Positions 8,100 through 17,342 of a DNA stretch of 40,433 bases are shown in pieces; position 1 is the stretch's first letter; every line of letters begins with the position of its first letter. The notes beneath the pieces are model-generated. The model was not told where the DNA came from. It did no database searches and worked only from the letters and a program-made list of their open reading frames with translations. The stretch is taken from NCBI GenBank assembly GCA_021582655.1, contig CP091135.1, forward strand, positions 1,138,665 through 1,179,097, given 5' to 3'. Source of the DNA: Nitrosomonas sp. (GTDB lineage: Bacteria > Pseudomonadota > Gammaproteobacteria > Burkholderiales > Nitrosomonadaceae). The position numbers were made by a program, and so were the translations under genes.

Positions 8100-10241
8100 T
8101 TAAAGCTTGTAGATGCTGATACTATCTTTCAATCTGCTCGCCACTTCGCTCATATCCTTCGCGGATGTTTGTGTTTGCTGAACGCTGGTAACGAATTGCG
8201 CGGTAATTTTATTAATTTCGCTCATAGCAATAGTGGTTTGATCGATACCCAGCACTTCTTGTTGAACCGCAGTAACAATCTGCCTGCTCGCACTCAGGGC
8301 CTCCTCGATCACCGCGCTGAGTTGTCGCATCATTTCACCACTCTTTTCAACCAAAATAACCCCGGCATCCACCCGTTTGTTACCCTCCTCGGCGGCCATC
8401 ACGGCGCGGTCGGTGGCACGGCGGATATCCTGCAGGATTTTCTGCACTTGCGCGGTCGATTGCTGCGACTGAATCGCCAACTCCTTGACTTCCGCGGCCA
8501 CCACGGCAAACCCTTTTCCAGCCTCACCTGCCTTTGCTGCCTCAATAGATGCGTTTAATGCCAGCATTTTCGACTGCTGCGCAATGCTGGAAACCACTTC
8601 GGTGATTTCCCCGATCTGTTGCGTTTGCTCCGATAGCGCAAGTATCGTTTGGGCGATGTTTTCCACCCGCTCTCGAATCACCTCCATACCGGACACCGCT
8701 TGTTCCAATGTCTGCTCACCCAGATTTCCTTCACGTCGCACCCGTTCCGCGACTTCCCCCAATTGCTTGGCTTTCACCAGATTCTCGGCGGATGCTGCGC
8801 GTATTTCTTCCAGGGCCACGGTGATCTCATTTACCGCAGTGGCTTGCTGCGCGGCGCCTGCGGCCTGCGTATTCACCGTGCCTCGTATCTGATTCAGTGC
8901 CACCGATAAGGTACCGCTGGTTTCGCCGATTTGATTCGCAATGCCGGACAGACTTTCCACCATAACGTTCAAGTTCTCACCGATAACACCCAATTCATTA
9001 CCACCATCGACAGCAACACGTTGACGCAAATCACCTTTCGCCACTTTACCGATGAATTCACTATATACCTTCACGCGGTTCTTGTAATCATGATCGATTC
9101 GAATTTGCCGGGTGATATCGGTTGCAATCTTGATGATTTTCACCACTCGCCCCATCTCATCCTTAACGGGTGCATAGGTACCTTGCAACCACTTCTCCTC
9201 GCCCGATTTACTGATACGCAGAAACACTTCGCTTTTACTGTGGCCGTTTCTCAAATCCGTCCAAAATTGCTGACATTCTGCAGAATTGGCGTAATCGGAA
9301 TCGATGAACATACGATGGTTCCGGCGGATAACTTCATCGCTGCGGTAACCCAGTAAATCCAAGAATATTTGATTCGCCGCCAATACGTTGGCATCATGAT
9401 CCAGCTCCAGATAAGCGCAAGTATCATTAATCGCCGATAGAATGCCCTTTAGATTTTGCCGCTCGATTTCCTGCTCGGTAATATCGTAGCGCACGCCAAT
9501 ATACTTTTCGGGCTTGCCGTTGCCGCCCAAAATCGGTGCGATCACCGCATCAACATAATAAGGTGTACCGTCTTTGGCACAGTTCTTGATAACACCGCGA
9601 AAGATCTTTCCGTGTCCGATCGTATTCCAGACTTGCTTAAAAGTAGCTTTCGGCATATCCGGATGGCGCGTAATATTATGCGGGCTGCCGATCAATTCCT
9701 CCCGGCTGTACTTGGACACCTGCACGAATTTCTCATTGATATCGATGATATGCCCTTTCAGATCGGCGTGCGAAACGATGCTGGTCATGTTCACAATCTG
9801 ATTCAGCGTCCGATACTCGGTTTCTTTTGCCAATTGCACCAATTTTCCCTCAGTAATGTCCCTGGCCAGTAATAGCACCTTGGCCGGCTCGCCGTCATCG
9901 TCATGAATCGGGTTGAATGAGGTTTGCAACCAAACTTCGCCGCCTTTGCGGGTTAACCACTTGCTGTCCCCTGCGGCATCGGTTCCCTGTTGCACGGCAA
10001 CCCAAAGCTTTTCGTGTTCAACACCAGCGGCGTAAGCCGGATCGAGCAGATTCCGGTAATGCTTTCCCCGGATTTCTTCCAGGGCGTACCCCAGCAATCC
10101 AAGAAAATTATCATTGGCCGTCATGATGATGCCTGTCGGGTCGAATTCGGCAATACAATGCGAGCGATGTAATGCACCGATCAGCCTCTGGCTATCGGCC
10201 ATCGCATCATCCGCGGCTTTAACACCGACTTTTTGTTTCAT
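8100..10241 (-). CDS. Soluble methyl-accepting chemoreceptor with three PAS domains
   Basis: 713 residues from the ATG at 10239-10241, which follows an AAGGAG box at a spacing of 8; an upstream TTG in frame lacks this. There is no membrane segment, so the receptor is cytoplasmic. Three PAS domains cover about 20-135, 140-255 and 265-385. The second contains ITRHPDMPKATF and YYVDAVIAPI, the pattern of Aer-type redox-sensing PAS domains. A HAMP-like linker precedes a standard signalling hairpin whose tip reads around MLALNASIEAAKAGEAGKGF. The C-terminus (SISIYKL) has no CheR/CheB-docking pentapeptide. It is the only receptor in this cluster, so it probably senses redox state or an internal small molecule. 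The bound cofactor (FAD, haem or none) cannot be read from sequence alone. Confidence 0.94.
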   Translation of the reverse strand: MKQKVGVKAADDAMADSQRLIGALHRSHCIAEFDPTGIIMTANDNFLGLLGYALEEIRGKHYRNLLDPAYAAGVEHEKLWVAVQQGTDAAGDSKWLTRKGGEVWLQTSFNPIHDDDGEPAKVLLLARDITEGKLVQLAKETEYRTLNQIVNMTSIVSHADLKGHIIDINEKFVQVSKYSREELIGSPHNITRHPDMPKATFKQVWNTIGHGKIFRGVIKNCAKDGTPYYVDAVIAPILGGNGKPEKYIGVRYDITEQEIERQNLKGILSAINDTCAYLELDHDANVLAANQIFLDLLGYRSDEVIRRNHRMFIDSDYANSAECQQFWTDLRNGHSKSEVFLRISKSGEEKWLQGTYAPVKDEMGRVVKIIKIATDITRQIRIDHDYKNRVKVYSEFIGKVAKGDLRQRVAVDGGNELGVIGENLNVMVESLSGIANQIGETSGTLSVALNQIRGTVNTQAAGAAQQATAVNEITVALEEIRAASAENLVKAKQLGEVAERVRREGNLGEQTLEQAVSGMEVIRERVENIAQTILALSEQTQQIGEITEVVSSIAQQSKMLALNASIEAAKAGEAGKGFAVVAAEVKELAIQSQQSTAQVQKILQDIRRATDRAVMAAEEGNKRVDAGVILVEKSGEMMRQLSAVIEEALSASRQIVTAVQQEVLGIDQTTIAMSEINKITAQFVTSVQQTQTSAKDMSEVASRLKDSISIYKL

Positions 10242-10310
10242 GTCCGAAGCTCCTTCATAAATAAGATTCAAATACAACGCATTCGCCGGTCGATTATCCA
10301 ATTCATCAAG

Positions 10311-11075
10311 TCAGCTAACCGACTCATCAATATTGATCGCCGGATTGGCAAAAATCGCGGCAACATCCAGAATCACCACTTTTCCCTGATGAATTCCGCG
10401 AACGAAAGCATTGCCATCCATGGGGGGTGATAGATCGGGTGGGGAAAATTCATCGTTATCAATCACCTCATCTACGATCAAACCGGCCTTTAAATTCCCT
10501 TCCTTAACCACGAGAATCCAGGATTCCCGCGGTTGAGCACACCGCGCAATACGGAAAAATTCGCATAAATCGAGCACCGTCAACAGTTCGCCGCGGTAAT
10601 TGATAATGCCGCCGATCACCGGCGGCGTACAAGGCACGCGCGCAATGCCTGCAGCAGGTAAAATCTGTTCGGCATGGCGATAGGATATTCCATATAATTC
10701 CGATTCTCCCAGCCTGAAGCAAATATACTGCTCACGCGCCTGGTGATTTTCCGATTGTGCGCGGCGAGATAAATTCCGGGTACGCGCCCGTAAGATTTTT
10801 CGATCTTCCTCGGTGTGCGGCATCAACATCCAAGCACTGATTTTTGCGGTGGATCCACGCTGCGCCTCACCGGCAAGCTCCGCCGCCGATTCCGTTGCCG
10901 TTGCCGTTACCGCGATGTCCGATTGGCCGCTTTTTCCGGAAGTCGGTTGCAGCGCCTGGGCGAAATCCAATGCCTGATCCAGTTTGGACAATGCCGCCAC
11001 AGCCGGTTTGCGGATACTGGGGGCAATCCGTTTAACATCTTCCGGTTTGCCATCGCTTGTTTTTTTGCTCGCCAT
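10311..11075 (-). CDS. CheW-domain coupling protein with N-terminal extension
   Basis: 254 residues. The last 145 residues form a CheW domain: YICFRLGESELYGISYRHAEQ, VIGGIINYRGELLTVLDLCEF and LIVDEVIDNDEF. The first 110 residues are low in complexity and rich in Ala, Thr, Ser and charged residues, with no recognised domain. CheW domains bridge receptors and CheA in the array; the extension could be a tether to the ATPase encoded just upstream (21-bp gap). The position matches the second CheW of Wsp-type clusters. The ATG start has no strong Shine-Dalgarno, consistent with translation coupled to the upstream gene. Confidence 0.9.
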   Translation of the reverse strand: MASKKTSDGKPEDVKRIAPSIRKPAVAALSKLDQALDFAQALQPTSGKSGQSDIAVTATATESAAELAGEAQRGSTAKISAWMLMPHTEEDRKILRARTRNLSRRAQSENHQAREQYICFRLGESELYGISYRHAEQILPAAGIARVPCTPPVIGGIINYRGELLTVLDLCEFFRIARCAQPRESWILVVKEGNLKAGLIVDEVIDNDEFSPPDLSPPMDGNAFVRGIHQGKVVILDVAAIFANPAINIDESVS

Positions 11076-11096
11076 ATTAATCGCTTGCGTAATCCA

Positions 11097-11813
11097 TCAG
11101 GCGTAATGCACGCGCCCGGATTCCAATATTGCCATCACTTCTTCCGTCAGCGCGACCACCTCCCGTTTCGCGGATACATCGTGCCATTCGCCTATCCATA
11201 ATCCGCGCGCCAGAACATCACTGTATGCAACCCGAAGACCGAGGTGAGACCGTATCTGCGGCAAGGAAAGCTCATCTTGCACCGCATCGTTGAATTCGCG
11301 GGCTGAGCGTGTTTGCTTGCGATAGCGGTTCCACACGATATAGGCTGCAACGCGATATTGCCCGCTGCGCGCTTCGTCGATTGTAGTTTGCAAATCCGAT
11401 ACTGCCCAAATTTCCGCGGCACTCGCACCCAAGGGCAGCAAACAGAGATCGCTCATTACCAGAATCGCCCGAGTAATTTCCGCAATCCGCGGCGGCCCGT
11501 CGATGATGATAAATGCTTGAGTGCCGCACAACGTCTTGACCTTTGCTATCAAATCCAGATGATCGTACGCCGCGGTAACGGTCAAATTGCCCGATCGCCC
11601 GTTCCGCGCGCGAATTAAGCCCCACGCCGCACTGGTACCTTGCGGCATATCGCAATCAATCAACGTTACCGTGTGATGCTGCGACAAAGCACCCGCCAAA
11701 TTGGTGGCAACGGTCGAGCGGCCCGCGCCGCCTTTCAATTGTACGATTCCGATGATTTTCGATTCGCTGCCCGTATATTGCGGCAATGCATCACATTGCG
11801 CTCGATTCAGCAT
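11097..11813 (-). CDS. ParA/MinD-like ATPase of the chemosensory cluster
   Basis: 238 residues of the deviant Walker A ATPase family. The P-loop reads KGGAGRST at 27-34: the signature lysine K27 is present, but the second lysine of the usual KGGxGKT/S is arginine (R32). The A-prime motif LIDCDMPQG (D53, D55) and the Walker B-like FIIIDGPPR are normal. ParA-like proteins in chemosensory operons (ParC of Vibrio, PpfA of Rhodobacter) place or partition signalling arrays, here presumably the soluble array built on the PAS receptor. The gene overlaps cheR by 23 bp and lies 21 bp before the second cheW. No ParB or DNA-binding partner is encoded nearby, which argues against chromosome or plasmid partitioning. 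Confidence 0.88.
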   Translation of the reverse strand: MLNRAQCDALPQYTGSESKIIGIVQLKGGAGRSTVATNLAGALSQHHTVTLIDCDMPQGTSAAWGLIRARNGRSGNLTVTAAYDHLDLIAKVKTLCGTQAFIIIDGPPRIAEITRAILVMSDLCLLPLGASAAEIWAVSDLQTTIDEARSGQYRVAAYIVWNRYRKQTRSAREFNDAVQDELSLPQIRSHLGLRVAYSDVLARGLWIGEWHDVSAKREVVALTEEVMAILESGRVHYA

Positions 11814-13251
11814 AAATCTCTATCTCACTCTCTATAATTTCGGCAAAGCGCGCATAAGTCATGCCGGAAGCGTTATGTACGCACTGATACGGTTTGCCCT
11901 GCGCGTGCATTAACGCACTCGCAAGACTCTTTAACCCCTCTTGGCGGCAATTTTGGTGAATCAACAGCAAACCCAACTGATAATGCGCTTCCGCAAACTG
12001 ATAATCCAGGAAAACCGCGCGGCGCAGGGCTTGTTCGGCTTCGCGAAACCTGGCATCCGCCATCAACATGATCCCTTGCAATAAATAAATATGCTTGTCC
12101 ACCGGATCCAGTCTCAAGCACTTTTCACAAAGTTGCAATGCCTCGGCAATATATCCCAGATTAGCCTGAATCTTCGCTTCCATTTGCAACAACAACAGCG
12201 ATTCGCCTTGTTGTTCGGATATCTTGCCGGCAAGCGCTAACGCATCCCGCCACTGTCCGATTTGCATCAAATCCAATAGCTGCGTCATCGGATTGCCACC
12301 GGCGCCGATTATCGGTTTCACAGGTTCCCGCTTATCCCCTGCGCCCATCGGTGTTGCGAGGCTCACCGATGCCTCCGGACACAATGGTAATTCCGGCAGG
12401 TTGCCGGCAAGCCTAAAATAGCGGGTCTTGTCGTTTTGCACCGCGTCAAATGCAGGCAAAGCGGCATCGAAAAAATCGGAAGGGCCAAGCAACAGTATGC
12501 CATTCGGCGCAAGGCATTCAGCCAGGCGGACCATAACGGCACTCCTGACATTACGTTCCAGATAAAACAATACATTGCGGCACAAAACGATATCGACGGC
12601 ATAGGTTCCCATCAGCAGCGACGGATAACCTTCTTCTGCCAAATTGAGATAAGAAAAATTGACTTGCTGGCGAATTTTTTCACTGATCTGATAATCGTCA
12701 TTTACTTTGCCGAAGTACTTATCCCGGATCGACGCAGGCGTTTCACGCAGCGACCAATCGGTATAACAACCGCGAACCGCATTTTCCAGAAAATATTTGT
12801 TGATATCGGTACCGAGCAGATTCAGCGCCCAGCGGTCGATATCCGGCAATATTTCGTACAACAATATGGCGATGCTGTATATTTCCTGTCCGCTGGAACA
12901 GCCGGCGCTCCATATTCGCAGGGAAAAATCCTGCTGCCGTTGTTTGCGAGCGATCATTTCCGGTATCAATTCGCCGCGCAGCAGCTGCATCTGTTCATGA
13001 TGACGGAAAAAATAACTCTCCCCGTTAGTGATGCGCGCCATGATAAAATCGAACATTGCCGACGATTGCACCTGCGCGGCCAACTCATGCAACAACGCAT
13101 CCGTACCATCGCAGCCGAAATGGTCGCATGCTTCCGAGCAAGCGGAAATAAAAAGCGGCCATTGAAATTCCCGGAACGATATCCCGGTTCGGGCTCCGAT
13201 CAAATCAAGCAGTTTTCGTTCAGAATCGGTGATGGCTCGCTGATGGTCCAT
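11791..13251 (-). CDS. CheR-type receptor methyltransferase with TPR repeats (WspC-like)
   Basis: 486 residues from the ATG at 13249-13251. The N-terminal helical CheR domain contains NGESYFFRHHEQ (77-88). The SAM-binding domain has WSAGCSSGQEIYSIA (114-128), LLGTDI with the acidic D149, and VLCRNVLFYLE (222-232). After about residue 290 come a Pro/Gly linker and three or so TPR units (about 320-450, for example ALQLCEKCLRLDPVDKHIYL). It methylates receptor glutamates with SAM as donor. TPR-bearing CheR proteins are typical of Wsp and other alternative chemosensory clusters, where the TPRs bind receptors or partners. The start is uncertain: a TTG 30 nt upstream is open, and neither start has a good Shine-Dalgarno. 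Confidence 0.92.
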   Translation of the reverse strand: MDHQRAITDSERKLLDLIGARTGISFREFQWPLFISACSEACDHFGCDGTDALLHELAAQVQSSAMFDFIMARITNGESYFFRHHEQMQLLRGELIPEMIARKQRQQDFSLRIWSAGCSSGQEIYSIAILLYEILPDIDRWALNLLGTDINKYFLENAVRGCYTDWSLRETPASIRDKYFGKVNDDYQISEKIRQQVNFSYLNLAEEGYPSLLMGTYAVDIVLCRNVLFYLERNVRSAVMVRLAECLAPNGILLLGPSDFFDAALPAFDAVQNDKTRYFRLAGNLPELPLCPEASVSLATPMGAGDKREPVKPIIGAGGNPMTQLLDLMQIGQWRDALALAGKISEQQGESLLLLQMEAKIQANLGYIAEALQLCEKCLRLDPVDKHIYLLQGIMLMADARFREAEQALRRAVFLDYQFAEAHYQLGLLLIHQNCRQEGLKSLASALMHAQGKPYQCVHNASGMTYARFAEIIESEIEIYAESSAM

Positions 13252-13290
13252 AGCTAACAAATTACCGTACCAATCCCCCAATCACCAAAT

Positions 13291-13791
13291 TCAGACCTGC
13301 GCAAAAGACGAATCTGAAAGTAAAAAATTAACCTCTAAAATACGCGGCATATCCAATAACAGAACGATACCGGTGTTCAATTTTAGCGAAGCCGCAAACA
13401 ACGCCCGACCTTCGCGAAACATATCCTGCATGTGCACGGCATCCGACGTCACCGTTTCGATTTGCATGATCTCATTCGCAATGATCGCCAAGCGCGCTTC
13501 ACCGTCCCCGCAAACCACAATCGGTGTATCCAAATGATAATGTTCGGGATTATTCAAACCCAGCCAGATCCCCAAGTCAATAGTGGCAAGGCTTTTGCCG
13601 TAATAATCGAGCAATCCGGCCAAAAAAATAGCGCCACCTGGTACCGGGTGCAATTCCATCAGCGGCAAAATACATTCCACATAGCGTAAATCGATAGCGT
13701 ATCGCGCGTCCTGAGTACGCAGGCATAGCACCTGGCCCCGAACCTCGCGCGCATCCGCATGATTTTCTTCCGTATTTGTAAATGCTTCCAT
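13291..13791 (-). CDS. cheW: CheW-like coupling protein
   Basis: 166 residues, a single CheW domain: VLCLRTQDARYAIDLRYVEC, FLAGLLDYYGKSLATIDLGI, ARLAIIANEIMQIETV and LNTGIVLLLDMPRIL. It is the first gene of the chemosensory cluster and should link the soluble receptor to CheA. The ATG at 13789-13791 is preferred over a TTG three codons earlier. The 42 bp before it, up to the cytochrome gene, have no obvious promoter but contain a short CCGCC/GGCGG hairpin, so the cluster may be read through from the cytochrome gene or start within that gene. Confidence 0.88.
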   Translation of the reverse strand: MEAFTNTEENHADAREVRGQVLCLRTQDARYAIDLRYVECILPLMELHPVPGGAIFLAGLLDYYGKSLATIDLGIWLGLNNPEHYHLDTPIVVCGDGEARLAIIANEIMQIETVTSDAVHMQDMFREGRALFAASLKLNTGIVLLLDMPRILEVNFLLSDSSFAQV

Positions 13792-13833
13792 AACATACAA
13801 CCGTTGAGACCGCCAACACGGCGGGATGGAAAC

Positions 13834-15681
13834 CTATAAAGTCTTCAAATACTCGATGATGGCGAAAGCGCCGTGCTTATCAGCCGACCAGTCAAGACGA
13901 TATGTTTTGCCGCCTTCGGTAACATCCTTGTCATGCCCCCGATTACTGAAAGCCGGGATGGCATCGACTTTAAAAACATAACCCTCATCCTGCCGCTCGG
14001 TCGCATTCAGATTCCAGGAATAACCAAGCAACTTTTGATCATAATCCAACCGGCTTTTCACAAAACTTCCCGGCCGCTCATCCGGAACCAGCAAATGATA
14101 GACTGTCGGCACGACGCCGTTGTGCAAATAAGGTGCTTGCGCCCAGATACCGTTCAACGGGCGCGCATTATAGCCATGATGCTCGCTATTGGGCGACATC
14201 AGCACGTCTTTTCTATCCGTCAGTGAAACACCATCGAATTCCGCGCACGGATGCCGCGTCTTGCCATTCAGATCGACTGCGGTGTCAGGCGAACAACTCG
14301 CGTACAATTCCTTACGCGCCGCGAAGTTCAGCAACGTACCGACCACATAAGCCCGTTTCATGCTGGTACCAATATCGTATACCTTACCGTTCTTCGGCTG
14401 ATGGCAATCGGCGCAATGCTCCGCAAATAACTTCTGACCATGCCCGGCCAATTCGATATCGACCGGAAATGGATACGGACTGGCCGGCAAACCGTGTAGC
14501 AGTTCGTCCGCGAACGCCGCCACACGCACATCGGTATCATCCAACCCCAAGGTCAGCATAGCGATCAAATTACGATAAACGGGTATCGGCACATTGCCGT
14601 TCCACTGGCCGCCGCCATTGATCAACCGTTTATGGCCCGCATCCCAGCCGGCACGGCGCTGCTTTTGTTCCCACACCGCCATGAAATCGGTGATCCCCGG
14701 TTCCGGCGGCAGTACAATTCCGGCAAACCATTTCAGCAACGGCCGGTTGCGCAAATTGATATAACCGTTAATGGCGCTCAAACCGGTGGCATCCGCCATG
14801 CCCGGAAACCCCGCGATCATTTCGCCATCGAACCCGGCATAATTCTTGGCCACCAACGCAATGAAACCATCGTATTCCGCTTCCGCCCGCTCGGCGAACC
14901 GCCGGATCGTTTTCGCCGCATTCTGCTTAAACAGCGCAATCTGCGCCGTTTCGTAATCCGCATCGAAATTCCTGCCACCCGAGCGGAAATCGCGATAAAA
15001 ATAATTTGAATCGCGCAAATGCACGGCATCCATAGCGGCAAGCAGCTTCTCAGTGAGAATCTGAAACCGCTTCGCACCGGTTTCTCCTGCATAAGCTTGT
15101 TGCAACGTTTGAAAAAGCCTCACCCGGAACTGAACGATATTGAATGTCGTATTGATACCGCCATCCAAATATTCCATTGTTCCATCTTCCAGCCGTACCC
15201 GGCCGATGTGACACGCCCCGCAAGTAAAGGACGCGTAATCGATATTTCCGAGCGCATCACCGCGAGACAATCCACTGAATCCGATACCGCGCGCTACGGG
15301 ATAGGTCGGTTGCCGCTCGTCGGCAAACAAACCCACCGCATCCAGAAAATTCTCGCCGCTTCCCCACAATCCGGGCGCAAGCTCGGGTAGCAATTTCAGG
15401 ATCAGATAAGGTACGCCATCGGTTTCGCTGAAGGCGAAATTACCGAACCAATCGTAAGCAACCTGGTGGGATTGAATATAATCCGCTTTTTGCTGCGACC
15501 GTTGCACGTAAGCTTGCGACCAATCCGCCGGAACCGTATCGACCGCCGCCGGTGATGGAGGTGCTTCCAGCGGATGGGAAATACAAGCTGCAAGCATCGC
15601 GGTAACCAATGCGGCAATAACGACACTCGTAATCGGTCGCCGGGCGGGGTTAACAGCAAAGTACGGTGCAATAGTATTCAC
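13834..15681 (-). CDS. Di-haem c-type cytochrome lipoprotein, RoxA-like
   Basis: 615 residues. The N-terminus carries a signal peptide with lipobox LAAC (C33), so the protein should be membrane-anchored in the envelope. Two haem c sites are visible: CGACH (C154-H158) and CADCH (C423-H427). The C-terminal part contains NGIWAQAPYLHNGVVPT, a stretch shared with di-haem peroxidase-like proteins and rubber oxygenase RoxA. Length and haem spacing also fit the RoxA group, but RoxA itself is a soluble secreted oxygenase and true substrate activity cannot be claimed. The GTG at 15679-15681 follows an AAGGAG box at a spacing of about 6. It lies 26 bp after pgi and 42 bp before cheW on the same strand, so it could share a transcript with the redox-type chemosensory cluster. 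Confidence 0.8.
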   Translation of the reverse strand: MNTIAPYFAVNPARRPITSVVIAALVTAMLAACISHPLEAPPSPAAVDTVPADWSQAYVQRSQQKADYIQSHQVAYDWFGNFAFSETDGVPYLILKLLPELAPGLWGSGENFLDAVGLFADERQPTYPVARGIGFSGLSRGDALGNIDYASFTCGACHIGRVRLEDGTMEYLDGGINTTFNIVQFRVRLFQTLQQAYAGETGAKRFQILTEKLLAAMDAVHLRDSNYFYRDFRSGGRNFDADYETAQIALFKQNAAKTIRRFAERAEAEYDGFIALVAKNYAGFDGEMIAGFPGMADATGLSAINGYINLRNRPLLKWFAGIVLPPEPGITDFMAVWEQKQRRAGWDAGHKRLINGGGQWNGNVPIPVYRNLIAMLTLGLDDTDVRVAAFADELLHGLPASPYPFPVDIELAGHGQKLFAEHCADCHQPKNGKVYDIGTSMKRAYVVGTLLNFAARKELYASCSPDTAVDLNGKTRHPCAEFDGVSLTDRKDVLMSPNSEHHGYNARPLNGIWAQAPYLHNGVVPTVYHLLVPDERPGSFVKSRLDYDQKLLGYSWNLNATERQDEGYVFKVDAIPAFSNRGHDKDVTEGGKTYRLDWSADKHGAFAIIEYLKTL

Positions 15682-15707
15682 ATTATCTCCTTCCCCAATA
15701 ACAAGCG

Positions 15708-17342
15708 TCAGTGATGCGATTTGAAGTGATTAATCAATCCGTTAGTCGAAGCATCGTGAGCCGTCGCAAGTTGCTCGCGAGACAAGTCATTGAGAATATC
15801 GCCCGCCAGTTGCTTACCCAATTCCACGCCCCATTGATCGAAAGGATTGATATTCCAAATGACACTCTGCACAAATACCTTATGTTCATAGAGTGCGATT
15901 AGCGCACCTAGTGTGGTGGGCGTCAATTGATTGAATAATAACGTGGTGGAGGGTCGATCCCCGACAAAAACCTTATGCGGCAACAAACGCCGGATCGATT
16001 CCGCATCCAGTCCCTGCGCCTCCATTTCCATCCGTACTGCATGCGCGGATTTTCCCGCCATCAAGGCTTCGCTCTGAGCGAAGCAATTGGCCAGTAACAT
16101 ACGATGGTGATTTCCGAGTGGATAATGACTCCGGCACGGGGCAAGAAAATCGGCGGAAACGGTTTGCGTACCTTGATGCAGCAATTGAAAGAAAGCGTGC
16201 TGGCCATTGGTACCCGGCTCACCCCAGACAATGGTACCGGTTGAATAATCCACCCTTTCGCCGTCACGGGTCACGCCTTTGCCGTTACTTTCCATTTCCA
16301 ATTGCTGCAAATAAGCCGGAAAGCGATGCAACGACTGATCATAAGGCAATACTGCATGCGATGTCGCCCCGAAAAAATTGATCTGCCAAATGCCGATCAA
16401 TCCCAGCATAACCGGCAGATTCTTATCCAACGGTGCAGTAGCGAAATGCCGGTCCAGCTCACGCGCACCTGCAAGCAAAGCATGAAAATTCTCCATACCG
16501 ACCGCCAACGCGACCGGCAAACCGATCGCCGACCACAACGAATAGCGGCCGCCCACCCAATCCCAGAATTCGAACATATTGTCCGGATCTATACCGAATT
16601 GCTCAACCGCGACACGGTTGGTGGAAACGGCGGCAAAATGCCGGGCAATGTCATTTTCGCCGGCACCTTGCGCCAACAACCATGTTCGCGCCGAGTGCGC
16701 ATTGGCAAGCGTTTCCTGTGTGGTAAAGGTTTTTGAAGCAATGACAAATAGCGTCGTTGCCGGATCGAGTCGCTGCAGGATTTGCGACAAGTGCGCGCCG
16801 TCGACATTTGATACGAAATGAGGGATAACGCCGTGCGTCCAATAAGGTTTCAGCGCATCGGCAACCATCGCCGGCCCGAGATCGGAACCGCCGATGCCGA
16901 TATTCACGATATCGGTGATTTTTTTTCCGGTATAGCCAGCCGATTCTCCGCTTTGGATTGCCGACACAAAACGTGTCATTTGCGACAACACGCGCTTAAC
17001 CGCCGGCATTACATCCTCGCCATCGGTATAAACCGGCTGATCTCCGCGTAAAGCAATATGCAACGCAGCGCGCTGCTCCGTCGAATTGATCTTGTCACCC
17101 GCAAACATCCGGTCAATCCAATATTTTAATTGCTGTTGATGCGCCAAAGCCAACAACAGATCGATCGTTTCCTGATTGATAGGCTGCTTGGAAAAATCCA
17201 TCAGGATATCGTCAAATGATAACGAATACTTCTCGAACCGCCGGCTATCCTGTTGAAAAAGTGTACGTAGGCGCTGCTGCGCCATGACCATTTGGTGAGC
17301 TCGCAAAGCCAGCCACGCGGGCGATTGTGTCAGAGTCGACAT
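15708..17342 (-). CDS. pgi: Glucose-6-phosphate isomerase
   Basis: 544 residues, the normal length of the long bacterial enzyme. It interconverts glucose 6-phosphate and fructose 6-phosphate in the cytoplasm. Family signatures are clear: [13 protein letters not shown] (phosphate binding), [25 protein letters not shown] with the catalytic glutamate, [15 protein letters not shown] with the catalytic histidine, and [15 protein letters not shown] with the catalytic lysine. The start is an ATG at 17340-17342. The upstream 120 bp are very AT-rich and probably hold the promoter, but no clear -35/-10 pair could be assigned. The downstream cytochrome gene starts 26 bp after the stop, so the two are probably co-transcribed although functionally unrelated. 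Confidence 0.97.
   Translation of the reverse strand: MSTLTQSPAWLALRAHQMVMAQQRLRTLFQQDSRRFEKYSLSFDDILMDFSKQPINQETIDLLLALAHQQQLKYWIDRMFAGDKINSTEQRAALHIALRGDQPVYTDGEDVMPAVKRVLSQMTRFVSAIQSGESAGYTGKKITDIVNIGIGGSDLGPAMVADALKPYWTHGVIPHFVSNVDGAHLSQILQRLDPATTLFVIASKTFTTQETLANAHSARTWLLAQGAGENDIARHFAAVSTNRVAVEQFGIDPDNMFEFWDWVGGRYSLWSAIGLPVALAVGMENFHALLAGARELDRHFATAPLDKNLPVMLGLIGIWQINFFGATSHAVLPYDQSLHRFPAYLQQLEMESNGKGVTRDGERVDYSTGTIVWGEPGTNGQHAFFQLLHQGTQTVSADFLAPCRSHYPLGNHHRMLLANCFAQSEALMAGKSAHAVRMEMEAQGLDAESIRRLLPHKVFVGDRPSTTLLFNQLTPTTLGALIALYEHKVFVQSVIWNINPFDQWGVELGKQLAGDILNDLSREQLATAHDASTNGLINHFKSHH

Noticed and set aside
5394-9356. Several plus-strand open frames of 100-170 codons opposite cheB, cheA and the receptor gene
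   Set aside because: They are antisense shadows of strongly supported genes with full catalytic motifs. Their products are Arg/His-rich with no domain character.
13809-13824. CCGCC/GGCGG hairpin between the cytochrome gene and cheW as a terminator
   Set aside because: Five pairs and no U-tract. Kept only as a note, since it does not exclude read-through into the chemosensory cluster.
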